A DNA stretch of 64,000 bases from Citrobacter koseri ATCC BAA-895 (GCF_000018045.1 NC_009792.1:4588001-4652000), one strand, 5' to 3'; positions 17,511-27,509 are shown, numbered from the stretch's first letter. Notes: generated from the letters alone by a model not told the origin. Numbers and translations: made by a program.

Positions 17511-18422
17511 TTATTTGTCTTTGTTGCACATCGGGAAGCCAAGGGCTTCACGGGAAGCGTAGTAAGCTTCTGCCACTGCTTTGGTCAGGGTGCGAATGCG
17601 CAGGATGTAGCGCTGACGCTCGGTAACGGAGATGGCTTTACGCGCATCCAGCAGGTTAAAGCTATGGGCGGCTTTCAGAATACGCTCGTAAGCAGGCAGC
17701 GGCAGCGGGTTTTCCAGCGCCAGCAGTTGCTGTGCTTCTTTCTCATACTGTTCGAAACAGGTGAACAGGAAATCCACATCGGCGTATTCGAAGTTGTAGG
17801 TGGATTGCTCCACTTCGTTCTGATGGAACACGTCGCCATAGGTGGTTTTACCCAGCGGGCCGTCGCTCCAGACCAGGTCGTAAACGCTGTCTACGCCCTG
17901 AATGTACATAGCCAGACGTTCCAGGCCGTAGGTGATCTCACCGGTAACCGGCTTACACTCCAGACCGCCAACCTGCTGGAAGTAGGTGAACTGAGTCACT
18001 TCCATGCCGTTCAGCCACACTTCCCAACCCAGACCCCAGGCGCCCAGCGTCGGGTTTTCCCAGTTATCTTCCACGAAACGGATATCGTGGATAGTCGGGT
18101 CCATCCCCAGCTCTTTCAGAGAACCGAGATACAGCTCCTGGATGTTATCCGGCGATGGCTTAATCACCACCTGGAACTGATAGTAGTGCTGTAAACGGTT
18201 CGGGTTTTCGCCATAGCGACCATCGGTCGGACGACGAGAAGGCTGCACATAGGCAGCCGCCATCGGCTCTGGCCCCAGCGCGCGCAGACAGGTCATTGGG
18301 TGAGAAGTCCCCGCGCCGACTTCCATGTCCAATGGTTGAACAATGGTGCAGCCCTGGCGAGCCCAGTAATCCTGTAAGGTCAGGATCAAGCCCTGGAAGG
18401 TCCTGGTATCAAACTTTTGCAT
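17511..18422 (-). CDS. glyQ: Glycyl-tRNA synthetase alpha subunit
   Basis: The 303-residue class II catalytic chain, which activates glycine with ATP and charges tRNA-Gly. Near the N terminus are [20 protein letters not shown] and the motif 2-type loop [17 protein letters not shown], and the glycine site region [20 protein letters not shown] follows. It matches the E. coli length exactly and precedes glyS by nine bases. Expression as one operon is expected because the subunits act as a complex. Confidence 0.98.
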
Positions 18423-18517
18423 ATTATTTCGTGCTGGATACGTGTGGATTTAAAGGAAGGGATCAGTATACCCGCTGACCGCAAGATATACAGTACGAAA
18501 CGGGAAAAAGGGGGAAC

Positions 18518-18820
18518 TTAGCGCATGGAAAGATGTAAAAACTGCCCTTCTGCGTCAAAAGAGCAAACAAAACTCTCTTTGCGGAAAGTATTGCCGCGCA
18601 TCTCATAGCTACCCTGGTATTGCTCAAAACCGGTCACATCAATTTTCTGCGTGCCGGTGTTATAACGCCGCGCCGCCTGCGCTTTGCACAATGCTTCCAT
18701 ATCCAGTGAGCGTTCCGGGTTCACGTTGACCTTCTGCGCCTTCTGAACCGGCTGCGCCGTCGTCGCGCATCCCACCAGCAGGAGGGTTAACAGCGCCGGA
18801 AAAACAGACTTCATCATCAT
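18518..18820 (-). CDS. ysaB: Small lipoprotein YsaB
   Basis: A 100-residue predicted lipoprotein (E. coli YsaB is 99). A short signal peptide ends in the lipobox LLVGC, cysteine near residue 18. The mature part contains KAQAARRYNTGTQ and YEMRGNTFRKESFVCSFDAEGQF, a small conserved fold of unknown function with one further cysteine. The start could be any of three adjacent ATG codons (MMM). It lies upstream of glyQ, codirectional but separated by 95 bases. Confidence 0.85.
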   Translation of the reverse strand: MMMKSVFPALLTLLLVGCATTAQPVQKAQKVNVNPERSLDMEALCKAQAARRYNTGTQKIDVTGFEQYQGSYEMRGNTFRKESFVCSFDAEGQFLHLSMR

Positions 18821-19009
18821 TTTTATTACCGCCTTATTTGCCGGTCGCTCTTATTATTATTAAGGTTAGGGTTTAGCCCAAAAGACAGGCGCATTTTGCG
18901 AATCTCGCTGAGCCATCACAAGCTTTAGCGTAAAAACTCAGAATATTCCAGTGAGATACCGCGCCAATAAACAAGTCAGACCCTATTTAAAACGGAAGCA
19001 GAGGAACTG

Positions 19010-20005
19010 ATGCAACCCAAAATATACTGGATTGATAATTTGCGAGGGATCGCCTGTTTAATGGTCGTGATGATCCACGCCACCACCTGGTACGTCACCA
19101 ATGCGCAAAGCATCAATCCGTTTAGCTGGGATTTTGCCAATGTCTTGAACTCCGCCTCACGCGTCAGCGTACCGCTGTTTTTTATGATCTCGGGCTATCT
19201 CTTTTTTGGCGAACGTAGCGCCCAGCCGCGACATTTCCTGCGCATTGCGCTCTGCCTGCTGTTCTATAGCGCCGTCGCGCTGGTATATATCACCCTTTTT
19301 ACGTCGATTAACGCAGAGCTATCGCTGAAAAACCTGCTGCAAAAACCGGTGTTCTACCACCTGTGGTTTTTCTTCGCGATCGCGGTGATCTACCTGGTAT
19401 CGCCGTTAATACAGGTTAAAAACATCAGCGGCAAAATGCTGTTGGTGCTGATGATCGTCATTGGCGTTGTCGCCAACCCCAATACCGTGTCGCAAAAAAT
19501 CGGCGGATTTGAGTGGCTCCCCGTTAACCTGTATATCACTGGCGACACGTTTTACTACATCCTCTATGGCATGCTGGGCCGGGCGATTGGCATGATGGAG
19601 ACACAAAAACGTTCGCTGACCTGGATAAGCGCCGCGCTTTTCATTACGGCGGTATTGATTATTTCGCGCGGAACGTTACATGAACTCAACTGGCGCGGAA
19701 ATTTTGCCGATACCTGGTACGTCTATTGCGGCCCGATGGTGTTTATTTGCGCCGCGTCGCTGCTCACGCTGGTCAAAAATACCCTGAATACGCGCACGGT
19801 TCCCGGGCTGGCGCTGATTTCCCGCCACTCACTCGGTATTTACGGGTTTCACGCGCTGATAATCCATGCGCTACGGACGAATGGCGTGGAGTTTAAACGC
19901 TGGCCGCCGCTGGATATCGTATGGATTTTTACCCTCACCCTGGCCGGAAGTTTGCTGCTGTCGATATTGCTACAGAAGGCTGATACGCGCAGGCTGGTCA
20001 GTTGA
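19010..20005 (+). CDS. wecH: O-acetyltransferase WecH (YiaH)
   Basis: A 331-residue inner-membrane acyltransferase-3 protein with about ten membrane segments, the same length as E. coli WecH. It starts with YWIDNLRGIACLMVVMIHA, the family signature with the probable catalytic histidine in MIHA. FFMISGYLFFG near residue 62 is also conserved. In E. coli it adds O-acetyl groups to N-acetylglucosamine residues of enterobacterial common antigen. It stands alone: ysaB diverges from it and yiaB converges on it. Confidence 0.93.
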   Translation: MQPKIYWIDNLRGIACLMVVMIHATTWYVTNAQSINPFSWDFANVLNSASRVSVPLFFMISGYLFFGERSAQPRHFLRIALCLLFYSAVALVYITLFTSINAELSLKNLLQKPVFYHLWFFFAIAVIYLVSPLIQVKNISGKMLLVLMIVIGVVANPNTVSQKIGGFEWLPVNLYITGDTFYYILYGMLGRAIGMMETQKRSLTWISAALFITAVLIISRGTLHELNWRGNFADTWYVYCGPMVFICAASLLTLVKNTLNTRTVPGLALISRHSLGIYGFHALIIHALRTNGVEFKRWPPLDIVWIFTLTLAGSLLLSILLQKADTRRLVS

Positions 20006-20012
20006 CCGGCCC

Positions 20013-20366
20013 TTATTCGTCATCAGAATACGTGGCGTACATATCCGTACCCAACAGACTCACGCCCAGCCCCAGAAGGCACATCACTTTGACGGCGACC
20101 GGTAAATCAATATTCCATAGACCGACAAAAAGCATACCTGCGGCGAGAAGTAACAGATATTTGCACCGGGTGAGCAGACGCTCATTTCCCGTCGGCTCCT
20201 GGCGTATTAACAGGGGAAAACCACTCATCACCATTATCGCAAAAAAATAGCCCTTATCGCTCAACGAGTGGCAAGCAGGCCACAGCCCTGTCAGATAGAC
20301 CAGCGCACCGCCCGCCAGCATGATTAAACCGACCAGACGCTTCCTGCGCGCAACCTTATCGTCCAT
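20013..20366 (-). CDS. yiaB: YiaA/YiaB family inner membrane protein, closest to YiaB
   Basis: A 117-residue protein with four predicted membrane helices arranged as two repeats of a helix pair. Each first helix carries a GLW motif (YLTGLWPACHSLSDKGYFFA and FVGLWNIDLP), the hallmark of the YiaA/YiaB family. Length and the SDKGYF segment fit YiaB (113 residues in E. coli) better than YiaA (145). E. coli carries yiaA and yiaB side by side; only one member is present here. Function unknown. Confidence 0.8.
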   Translation of the reverse strand: MDDKVARRKRLVGLIMLAGGALVYLTGLWPACHSLSDKGYFFAIMVMSGFPLLIRQEPTGNERLLTRCKYLLLLAAGMLFVGLWNIDLPVAVKVMCLLGLGVSLLGTDMYATYSDDE

Positions 20367-20540
20367 ATCACTCTCCTTATGCTTTGCCGATTCACATTAA
20401 GACAAGAAATAAGAATGGAAAAGACGATAACCGGACAATAACGTGAAAATCAGAAAACACACATATTGATTTCGATATATATCGAGGCAATCAATATGAA
20501 ATAAGAATTCCTTCCGGCCACTGCCGGAAGGAATAGCGGA

Positions 20541-21995
20541 TTAAGACATGAGCGATAATAACTGCTGATAAATGCGGCGGAACGTTTCGCGACGTTCAAG
20601 GTAACGCGCATGGCGTTCAGCATCAGGGAAATGCGCTTGCTCCAGCGGAAGCTGCGGTAATAAATCAGATAATGGTTGCTCTTTATTCATCGCAATTTGC
20701 GCCAGACGCGCGGCACCCAATGCCGGGCCTACATCTCCGCCGGTACGGTAATCAAGCTGTAGCCCGCTGATATCCGCCAGCATTTGTCGCCAGTATTCAC
20801 TGCGCGCCCCGCCGCCGATCAGCGTCACGCTGCCGGGTTTCACGCCACAGGCATGCACAACATCCATGCCATCCGCCAGCGCATAACCGACGCCTTCCAG
20901 CACCGCCCGCGCCAGCTCTGCGGGGCCATGCTGATGCGTAAGGCCAAAGAATACGCCCTTCGCCTGCGGATTATTATGCGGCGTGCGTTCGCCGGAAAGA
21001 TAAGGCAGGAACCAGACGGCATCCGCGTTATCATCCGCCTGGCGTGCCGCGTCAATCAGCGCGGGAACAGACGCCTGACCGGTTAATTTCGCCGCCCAGT
21101 CCAGGCAGGATGCCGCGCTCAGCATGACGGACATCAAATGCCAGCGTTTGGGCAGCGCGTGGCAAAAACTGTGTACCGCACTTTCTGGTTTACTGAGAAA
21201 ACCGTCGCTCACCGCAAAATAGACGCCTGATGTTCCCAGCGACAGCATGGCCTGACCCGCATTGATCATCCCCACGCCCACCGCGCCCGCCGCGTTATCT
21301 CCGCCCCCTGCAACAACAGGCACCGCAGGCATCCCCCAGGAGTGCGCCACCTCAGGCAACACCGTACCGGTGATGTCGCTGCCTTCGTACAGAGCGGGCA
21401 TGTGCTCACGGGTTAGCTGACAAGCGTTGAGCATGGTGTCGCTCCAGTCACGCGCTGCGACATCCAGCCACATCGTTCCCGCCGCGTCCGACATATCGCT
21501 GGCAAAATCCCCCGTCATACGCAGACGCAGGTAATCTTTAGGTAGCAGCACCTTTGCAACCTGGCGGAAGATATCCGGCTCATGGCGCTGAACCCACAGC
21601 AGTTTTGGCGCGGTAAAGCCGGGCATCATCAGATTGCCGGTAATGGCACGAGACTGCGGAACCTGCTGCTCAAGCAGCGCGCACTCTTCACCACAGCGTC
21701 CGTCATTCCATAAAATCGCCGGGCGTAGCACCTTCTGGTGTTTATCAAGCAACGTGGCGCCGTGCATCTGCCCGGCAATCCCCAGCGCCTTTACATCACG
21801 CAATGAATGCTCTCGCCCCAGCGCTTTTACGGCGCGATCCGTCGCCAGCCACCACTGTTCGGGATCCTGCTCCGACCATAATGGATGCGGGCGAGAGACG
21901 GACAGTTTCTCCGTCTGCGAGGCCAGCACGTCTCCCTGCTCATTCAGCAGGATGGCTTTCACACCGGACGTGCCCAGATCTATCCCGATATACAT
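20541..21995 (-). CDS. xylB: Xylulokinase
   Basis: A 484-residue FGGY-family kinase that converts D-xylulose and ATP to D-xylulose 5-phosphate, same length as E. coli XylB. The start at 21995 (MYIGIDLGTSGVKAIL) has AGGAG eight bases upstream; the ATG three codons earlier is less well placed. The N-terminal phosphate-binding loop is GIDLGTSG. The catalytic aspartate is in VAGGGDNAAGAVGVG, and the ATP-binding C-terminal motif is LIGGGARSEYWRQML. It follows xylA by 54 bases in the xylAB operon, read away from xylFGH. Confidence 0.97.
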   Translation of the reverse strand: MYIGIDLGTSGVKAILLNEQGDVLASQTEKLSVSRPHPLWSEQDPEQWWLATDRAVKALGREHSLRDVKALGIAGQMHGATLLDKHQKVLRPAILWNDGRCGEECALLEQQVPQSRAITGNLMMPGFTAPKLLWVQRHEPDIFRQVAKVLLPKDYLRLRMTGDFASDMSDAAGTMWLDVAARDWSDTMLNACQLTREHMPALYEGSDITGTVLPEVAHSWGMPAVPVVAGGGDNAAGAVGVGMINAGQAMLSLGTSGVYFAVSDGFLSKPESAVHSFCHALPKRWHLMSVMLSAASCLDWAAKLTGQASVPALIDAARQADDNADAVWFLPYLSGERTPHNNPQAKGVFFGLTHQHGPAELARAVLEGVGYALADGMDVVHACGVKPGSVTLIGGGARSEYWRQMLADISGLQLDYRTGGDVGPALGAARLAQIAMNKEQPLSDLLPQLPLEQAHFPDAERHARYLERRETFRRIYQQLLSLMS

Positions 21996-22049
21996 CGTGA
22001 CCACTCCTTTATCGATGCGCCGCGTTGGCTAAACGCGGCGCAATGGCGA

Positions 22050-23372
22050 TTACTTGTCGAACAGATAATGATTCACCAGATTTTCCAGCAGTTCCTGATG
22101 GCCGCTTTGATGCACCGGCGCCAGATTACGCTGTTCAGCATAGTGCGCGACGTCGCTCAGGGATAACTGGCCTTTCAAAATTTGCTGGCCCAGTTCGCTA
22201 TTCCAGCCGGAATAACGTTTCGCCACGCGTTTATCCAGTTCGCCATCTTCAATCATGCGCGCTGCCACTTTTAATGACAGCGCCATCGTGTCCATCGCGC
22301 CAATATGACCATAGAACAGATCGTATTTGTCGGTGCTCTGGCGACGAACCTTCGCGTCAAAGTTCAGCCCGCCGGTCGTGAAACCGCCCGCTTTCAGGAT
22401 TTCATACATCACCAGCGCGTTCTCTTCGACGCTTACCGGGAACTGGTCGGTATCCCAGCCCAGCTGCGCATCGCCACGGTTGGCATCCACAGAACCAAAA
22501 ATGCCCAGCGCAATGGCGGACGCAATCTCATGATGGAAAGAGTGGCCCGCCAGCGTAGCGTGGTTGGCTTCAATGTTCACCTTGATCTCTTTTTCCAGGC
22601 CGAACTGCTTGAGGAAGCCGTAAACCGTTGCCACATCGTAGTCATACTGGTGTTTTGTCGGCTCCTGCGGTTTTGGCTCGATCAGCAGCGTGCCCTGGAA
22701 ACCTGTTTTATGTTTATGTTCCACCACCATCTGCATAAAGCGGCCAATCTGCTCGCGTTCCTGGCGCAGATCGGTATTCAGCAGGGTTTCATACCCTTCA
22801 CGGCCCCCCCACAGAACGTAGTTTTCGCCACCCAGTTTGTGCGTGGCGTTCATCGCGTTCACCACCTGCGTCGCCGCCCAACTGAAGACTTCCGGGTCCG
22901 GGTTCGTCGCCGCCCCGGCGCCGTAACGCGGGTTGGTAAAGCAGTTCGCGGTGCCCCATAACAGCTTCACGCCGCTCTGTTCTTGCTTCGACTCCAGCAC
23001 ATCGACCATTTGCGCAAAGTTGTTTTTATACTCTTTCAGCGAGGCGCCTTCCGGCGAAACATCCACATCGTGGAAGCAGTAGTAAGGCACGTTCAGCTTA
23101 TGGAAAAATTCAAACGCCACATCCGCCTTGCGCTTCGCCAGCTCCAGCGCATCGCCGGGCTGTTGCCACGGACGGTTGAACGCGCCTACGCCAAACATAT
23201 CCGCGCCGTTCCAGCAGAAGGTATGCCAGTAGCAGGCCGCAAAACGCAGATGATCTTCCATGCGTTTACCCAGTACGATTTCATCTGGATTATAATGGCG
23301 GAAAGCTAACGGATTAGTGCTTTTAGGGCCTTCATAACGAACACGATCGAGTTGGTCAAAATAAGCCTGCAT
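22050..23372 (-). CDS. xylA: Xylose isomerase
   Basis: A 440-residue metal-dependent isomerase that interconverts D-xylose and D-xylulose, identical in length to E. coli XylA. His101 and Asp104 (YYCFHDVD) are the catalytic base pair. Metal ligands are visible in LLIEPKPQEPTKHQYD (Glu, Lys) and NIEANHATLAGHSFHHE (Glu, His). I use the ATG at 23372; an ATG four codons upstream is also in frame. It is the first gene of xylAB and diverges from xylF across the XylR-controlled region. Confidence 0.98.
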   Translation of the reverse strand: MQAYFDQLDRVRYEGPKSTNPLAFRHYNPDEIVLGKRMEDHLRFAACYWHTFCWNGADMFGVGAFNRPWQQPGDALELAKRKADVAFEFFHKLNVPYYCFHDVDVSPEGASLKEYKNNFAQMVDVLESKQEQSGVKLLWGTANCFTNPRYGAGAATNPDPEVFSWAATQVVNAMNATHKLGGENYVLWGGREGYETLLNTDLRQEREQIGRFMQMVVEHKHKTGFQGTLLIEPKPQEPTKHQYDYDVATVYGFLKQFGLEKEIKVNIEANHATLAGHSFHHEIASAIALGIFGSVDANRGDAQLGWDTDQFPVSVEENALVMYEILKAGGFTTGGLNFDAKVRRQSTDKYDLFYGHIGAMDTMALSLKVAARMIEDGELDKRVAKRYSGWNSELGQQILKGQLSLSDVAHYAEQRNLAPVHQSGHQELLENLVNHYLFDK

Positions 23373-23738
23373 AATGAACTCCATAATCAGGTAATACGGC
23401 GAGGGATGGGTAATGGCGTAATATTGGTTACTCGATTCACATTGCTCAATTATGTTATTTCACTCTGCTATTTAGATAATTCGTAAGTGTGCGCCGCCTC
23501 GCAAAATAAAAGTAACCGTCTGCAAAAAATGGTTATTCATCAACAACGAAATGTAACGGGCGTAATGCGTCATTAAAAGTACGATCTCGGTCATAATTCC
23601 CGAAATAAACCAAAAATCGTAACTGCAAGATAAAAATCTATAATTGCCTTCCGCGTATTAACTGCTAAAAATCTGCTACGTCTCACGCTGTGATTGTTAC
23701 TTTTACCGCTGTTCCCTCTAACAAAAGGCATCACGATT
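23373..23738. promoter_or_regulatory. Divergent xylA/xylF control region with XylR sites
   Basis: A 366-base divergent promoter region. At 23602-23638 the sequence GAAATAAACCAAAAATCGTA followed by CTGCAAGATAAAAATC matches the E. coli XylR site for xylF. At 23501-23535 a similar A-rich pair (GCAAAATAAAAGTAACC and TGCAAAAAATGGTTA) fits the site for xylA. I found no perfect TGTGA-N6-TCACA CRP site, although CRP acts here in E. coli. Confidence 0.8.
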
Positions 23739-24731
23739 ATGAAGATAAAAAACATCTTACTCACCGTCTGCACTTCACTCCTGCTCACCAGCATAACGGG
23801 ACATGCCAAAGAAGTTAAAATTGGTATGGCTATCGATGACTTACGTCTGGAACGCTGGCAAAAAGATCGCGATATTTTCGTGAGCAAGGCCGAATCCCTC
23901 GGCGCAAAAGTATTTGTACAATCTGCCAATGGTAATGAAGAAACCCAAATGTCGCAGATTGAAAACATGATCAACCGTGGCGTTGATGTTCTGGTCATTA
24001 TTCCTTATAACGGGCAAGTATTAAGCAATGTCGTAAAAGAAGCGAAACAAGAAGGAATAAAAGTATTAGCGTACGACCGTATGATAAATGATGCCGACAT
24101 CGATTTTTATATTTCTTTTGATAACGAAAAAGTCGGCGAATTACAGGCTCAGGCGTTGGTCGATAAAGTGCCTGAAGGGAATTATTTCCTGATGGGCGGC
24201 TCGCCGGTAGATAATAATGCAAAATTGTTCCGCGCCGGGCAAATGAAAGTATTAAAACCTTATATCGACTCAGGAAAAATTAACGTCGTCGGCGATCAAT
24301 GGGTGGACGGATGGTTGCCTGAAAATGCGCTGAAAATTATGGAAAATGCGCTGACCGCAAACAATAACAAAATTGACGCGGTTGTCGCTTCCAATGACGC
24401 AACCGCAGGCGGTGCGATTCAGGCGCTCAGCGCTCAGGGATTATCGGGAAAAGTCGCTATTTCCGGTCAGGATGCCGACCTTGCGGGCATTAAACGTATT
24501 GTCGCAGGCACGCAGACCATGACGGTTTATAAACCCATCACGCTACTGGCGAATACCGCCGCCGAGATCGCCGTCGAGCTGGGTAACGGGCAACAACCTA
24601 AGGCCGACGCCACGCTGAATAACGGTCTGAAAGATGTCCCTTCCCGTCTGCTTACTCCAATTGATGTTAATAAAACCAATATTGACGAAACCGTGATTAA
24701 AGACGGGTTCCACAAAAAGAGTGATCTGTAA
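23739..24731 (+). CDS. xylF: D-xylose periplasmic binding protein
   Basis: A 330-residue substrate-binding protein, same length as E. coli XylF. The signal peptide covers residues 1-23 (MKIKNILLTVCTSLLLTSIT, then GHA before cleavage). The mature protein has the periplasmic-binding-protein I fold, with KIGMAIDDLRLERWQKDRD near the start and the sugar-site segments VVASNDATAGGAIQAL and ISGQDADLAGIKR. It delivers D-xylose to XylGH. I start at the ATG at 23739; a longer frame from 23694 would spoil the signal peptide. Confidence 0.97.
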   Translation: MKIKNILLTVCTSLLLTSITGHAKEVKIGMAIDDLRLERWQKDRDIFVSKAESLGAKVFVQSANGNEETQMSQIENMINRGVDVLVIIPYNGQVLSNVVKEAKQEGIKVLAYDRMINDADIDFYISFDNEKVGELQAQALVDKVPEGNYFLMGGSPVDNNAKLFRAGQMKVLKPYIDSGKINVVGDQWVDGWLPENALKIMENALTANNNKIDAVVASNDATAGGAIQALSAQGLSGKVAISGQDADLAGIKRIVAGTQTMTVYKPITLLANTAAEIAVELGNGQQPKADATLNNGLKDVPSRLLTPIDVNKTNIDETVIKDGFHKKSDL

Positions 24732-24737
24732 ACGTTG

Positions 24738-24761
24738 CGCCCTCTACAACAGCGGAGGGCG
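24738..24761 (+). promoter_or_regulatory. Hairpin between xylF and xylG
   Basis: A 7-bp GC-rich stem (24738-24744 with 24755-24761) with a 10-base loop lies six bases after the xylF stop and has no T tract. Such hairpins usually protect the mRNA of the abundant binding protein and lower expression of the downstream ATPase and permease genes. Confidence 0.6.
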
Positions 24762-24808
24762 TCAAACCCTCCATGCCGGGTTCTCGCATTGGCTTATGTG
24801 GAGTAGTT

Positions 24809-26350
24809 ATGCCCTATCTACTTGAAATGAAAAACATTACCAAGACCTTCGGCGCAGTGAAGGCAGTTGATAACGTCAGCCTCAGGCTTAATGCCGGGGA
24901 AATCGTTTCATTGTGCGGTGAAAATGGTTCGGGTAAATCAACGTTAATGAAAGTGCTGTGCGGTATTTACCCTCATGGCTCTTATGAAGGTGAAATTCTG
25001 TTTGCGGGAGAAACACTGCAAGCCAGCCATATTCGTGATACCGAACGTAAGGGCATTGCTATTATTCACCAGGAGTTAGCGCTGGTTAAACACTTAACCG
25101 TGCTGGAAAATATCTTCCTGGGCAGCGAAATCACCCGTAACGGCATTCTTGATTACGACATGATGACGCTACGCTGCCAGAAGCTGTTAGATCAGGTCAG
25201 CTTGTCTATCTCACCGGATACCCGCGTGGGCGACCTGGGCCTGGGGCAACAACAGCTGGTAGAAATTGCCAAAGCGCTTAATAAACAAGTTCGGCTGCTG
25301 ATTCTTGATGAGCCGACGGCCTCCCTCACGGAACAAGAAACCACCGTGCTGCTGGAAATTATTCGCGATCTGCAACAGCATGATATTGCGTGTATTTATA
25401 TCTCACACAAGCTCAATGAAGTTAAAGCTATCTCGGACACAATCTGCGTGATCCGCGACGGCCAACATATTGGCACCCGCGCAGCCGCCGGAATGGAAGA
25501 AGACGATATCATCACCATGATGGTCGGTCGCGAGCTGACGGCGCTCTATCCTAATGAACCGCATGCCACCGGGGAGGAGATTTTGCGCGTTGAGCGCCTT
25601 ACCGCCTGGCATCCCGTCAACCGTCACATCAAACGCGTCAATGATGTCTCCTTTTCGCTGAAACGGGGCGAGATTCTCGGCATTGCAGGGCTGGTCGGCG
25701 CGGGCCGCACGGAGTTAGTGCAATGCCTGTTCGGCGTCTGGCCCGGGCGCTGGGAAGGAAAGGTCATGATCGATAATCAGGCCGTGGATATTCGTCATTG
25801 CCAGCAAGCGATCGCTCATGGCATTGCAATGGTGCCTGAAGACAGGAAACGCGACGGCATTGTGCCGGTTATGGCCGTCGGGAAAAATATCACACTGGCG
25901 GCGCTCGATCGGTTCACCGGGAAGATAAGCCATCTTGACGATGCCGCAGAGCAAAAATGCATTCTGGAATCGCTGCAACGCCTGAAAGTGAAAACATCCT
26001 CGCCTGATTTAGCGATTGGGCGCCTTAGCGGCGGGAACCAACAAAAGGCCATACTGGCGCGCTGTCTCCTGCTGAACCCGCGTATTCTCATCCTCGATGA
26101 ACCCACCCGAGGAATCGATATCGGCGCGAAATATGAAATCTACAAACTCATTAACCAGCTTGTTCAGCAAGGTATTGCTGTCATCGTCATCTCGTCGGAA
26201 CTCCCCGAGGTTCTTGGATTAAGCGATCGCATCCTGGTGATGCACGAAGGAAAACTGAAAGCCAACCTGGTGAATCATAACCTGACTCAAGAACAGGTGA
26301 TGGAAGCCGCATTGAGGAGCGAATATCATGTCGAAAAACAATCCGTCTGA
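24809..26350 (+). CDS. xylG: D-xylose ABC transporter ATP-binding protein
   Basis: A 513-residue sugar ATPase with two ABC domains, same length as E. coli XylG. Domain 1 has Walker A GENGSGKST near residue 37, signature LGLGQQQLVEIA and Walker B LLILDEPTA. Domain 2 has the degenerate Walker A GLVGAGRTE typical of this class, signature RLSGGNQQKAILA and Walker B LILDEPTRG. It energises D-xylose uptake with XylF and XylH. Its start at 24809 has GGAG upstream. It overlaps xylH by 23 bases, which implies translational coupling. Confidence 0.97.
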   Translation: MPYLLEMKNITKTFGAVKAVDNVSLRLNAGEIVSLCGENGSGKSTLMKVLCGIYPHGSYEGEILFAGETLQASHIRDTERKGIAIIHQELALVKHLTVLENIFLGSEITRNGILDYDMMTLRCQKLLDQVSLSISPDTRVGDLGLGQQQLVEIAKALNKQVRLLILDEPTASLTEQETTVLLEIIRDLQQHDIACIYISHKLNEVKAISDTICVIRDGQHIGTRAAAGMEEDDIITMMVGRELTALYPNEPHATGEEILRVERLTAWHPVNRHIKRVNDVSFSLKRGEILGIAGLVGAGRTELVQCLFGVWPGRWEGKVMIDNQAVDIRHCQQAIAHGIAMVPEDRKRDGIVPVMAVGKNITLAALDRFTGKISHLDDAAEQKCILESLQRLKVKTSSPDLAIGRLSGGNQQKAILARCLLLNPRILILDEPTRGIDIGAKYEIYKLINQLVQQGIAVIVISSELPEVLGLSDRILVMHEGKLKANLVNHNLTQEQVMEAALRSEYHVEKQSV

Positions 26351-27509
26351 AGTGAAACTCTCAGCCCCTCTGACGGGCGGTTTTCCTGGGTTAAAATCAC
26401 TGAACCTACAGGTGTTCGTCATGATCGCGGCGATTATTGTGATCATGCTGTTCTTTACCTGGACCACGGAAGGCGCATACCTGAGCGCGCGCAACGTCTC
26501 CAACCTGCTTCGTCAGACGGCGATCACCGGTATTCTGGCCGTGGGGATGGTTTTCGTGATTATCTCTGCGGAAATCGACCTCTCCGTTGGCTCAATGATG
26601 GGGCTATTAGGCGGCGTCGCGGCAATCTGCGACGTCTGGCTGGGCTGGCCATTGCCGCTTACGATTGTTGTCACGCTGGCGCTGGGTTTACTGCTCGGCG
26701 CCTGGAACGGGTGGTGGGTCGCCTACCGGAAAGTCCCTTCGTTTATCGTCACCCTGGCCGGGATGCTGGCTTTCCGTGGCATTCTCATTGGCATCACGAA
26801 TGGTACGACCGTCTCGCCCACCAGCTCGGCGATGTCGCAGATTGGTCAGAGCTACTTATCCAACGGTCTGGGCTTCACAATAGGCGCCATCAGCTTAATG
26901 GCGTTTATCGGCTGGCAATGGCGCGGGCGTATGCGTCGGCAGGCTCTGGCGCTTAGCACCCCGGCTTCTACTGCGGTAGTCGGTCGCCAGGCGCTAACCG
27001 CCGTCATTGTCCTGGGCGCAATCTGGCTGCTGAACGATTATCGCGGCGTTCCAACGCCCGTACTGCTGCTGGTATTCCTGCTGCTTGGCGGTATGTTTAT
27101 GGCGACGCGAACGGCGTTTGGCCGGAGAATTTATGCGATTGGCGGCAATCTGGAAGCCGCTCGTCTCTCCGGCATTAACGTTGAGCGAACCAAACTGGCA
27201 GTCTTCGCCATCAACGGCCTGATGGTGGCGATTGCAGGGCTGATACTCAGTTCGCGCCTCGGCGCCGGATCGCCTTCCGCCGGGAACATTGCCGAGCTGG
27301 ACGCGATTGCCGCCTGCGTGATCGGCGGAACCAGCCTGGCGGGTGGCGTGGGTAGCGTCGCGGGCGCCGTCATGGGGGCGTTTATTATGGCCTCTCTTGA
27401 TAACGGAATGAGTATGATGGACGTGCCCACATTCTGGCAGTACATCGTGAAAGGTGCGATCTTGTTACTGGCAGTATGGATGGACTCAGCAACTAAACGT
27501 CGTTCCTGA
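26328..27509 (+). CDS. xylH: D-xylose ABC transporter permease
   Basis: A 393-residue inner-membrane permease with about ten helices, same length as E. coli XylH. Near residue 280 IYAIGGNLEAARLSGINVERTKL is the conserved cytoplasmic loop that contacts the ATPase. It forms the membrane channel of the XylFGH importer. The start lies inside the 3' end of xylG. Confidence 0.96.
   Translation: MSKNNPSEVKLSAPLTGGFPGLKSLNLQVFVMIAAIIVIMLFFTWTTEGAYLSARNVSNLLRQTAITGILAVGMVFVIISAEIDLSVGSMMGLLGGVAAICDVWLGWPLPLTIVVTLALGLLLGAWNGWWVAYRKVPSFIVTLAGMLAFRGILIGITNGTTVSPTSSAMSQIGQSYLSNGLGFTIGAISLMAFIGWQWRGRMRRQALALSTPASTAVVGRQALTAVIVLGAIWLLNDYRGVPTPVLLLVFLLLGGMFMATRTAFGRRIYAIGGNLEAARLSGINVERTKLAVFAINGLMVAIAGLILSSRLGAGSPSAGNIAELDAIAACVIGGTSLAGGVGSVAGAVMGAFIMASLDNGMSMMDVPTFWQYIVKGAILLLAVWMDSATKRRS

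Noticed and set aside
15651..18194. An 847-codon open frame on the plus strand opposite glyS and glyQ
   Set aside because: It is the antisense shadow of two conserved essential genes; its translation is basic, phenylalanine- and glutamine-rich and has no domain or ribosome-site support.
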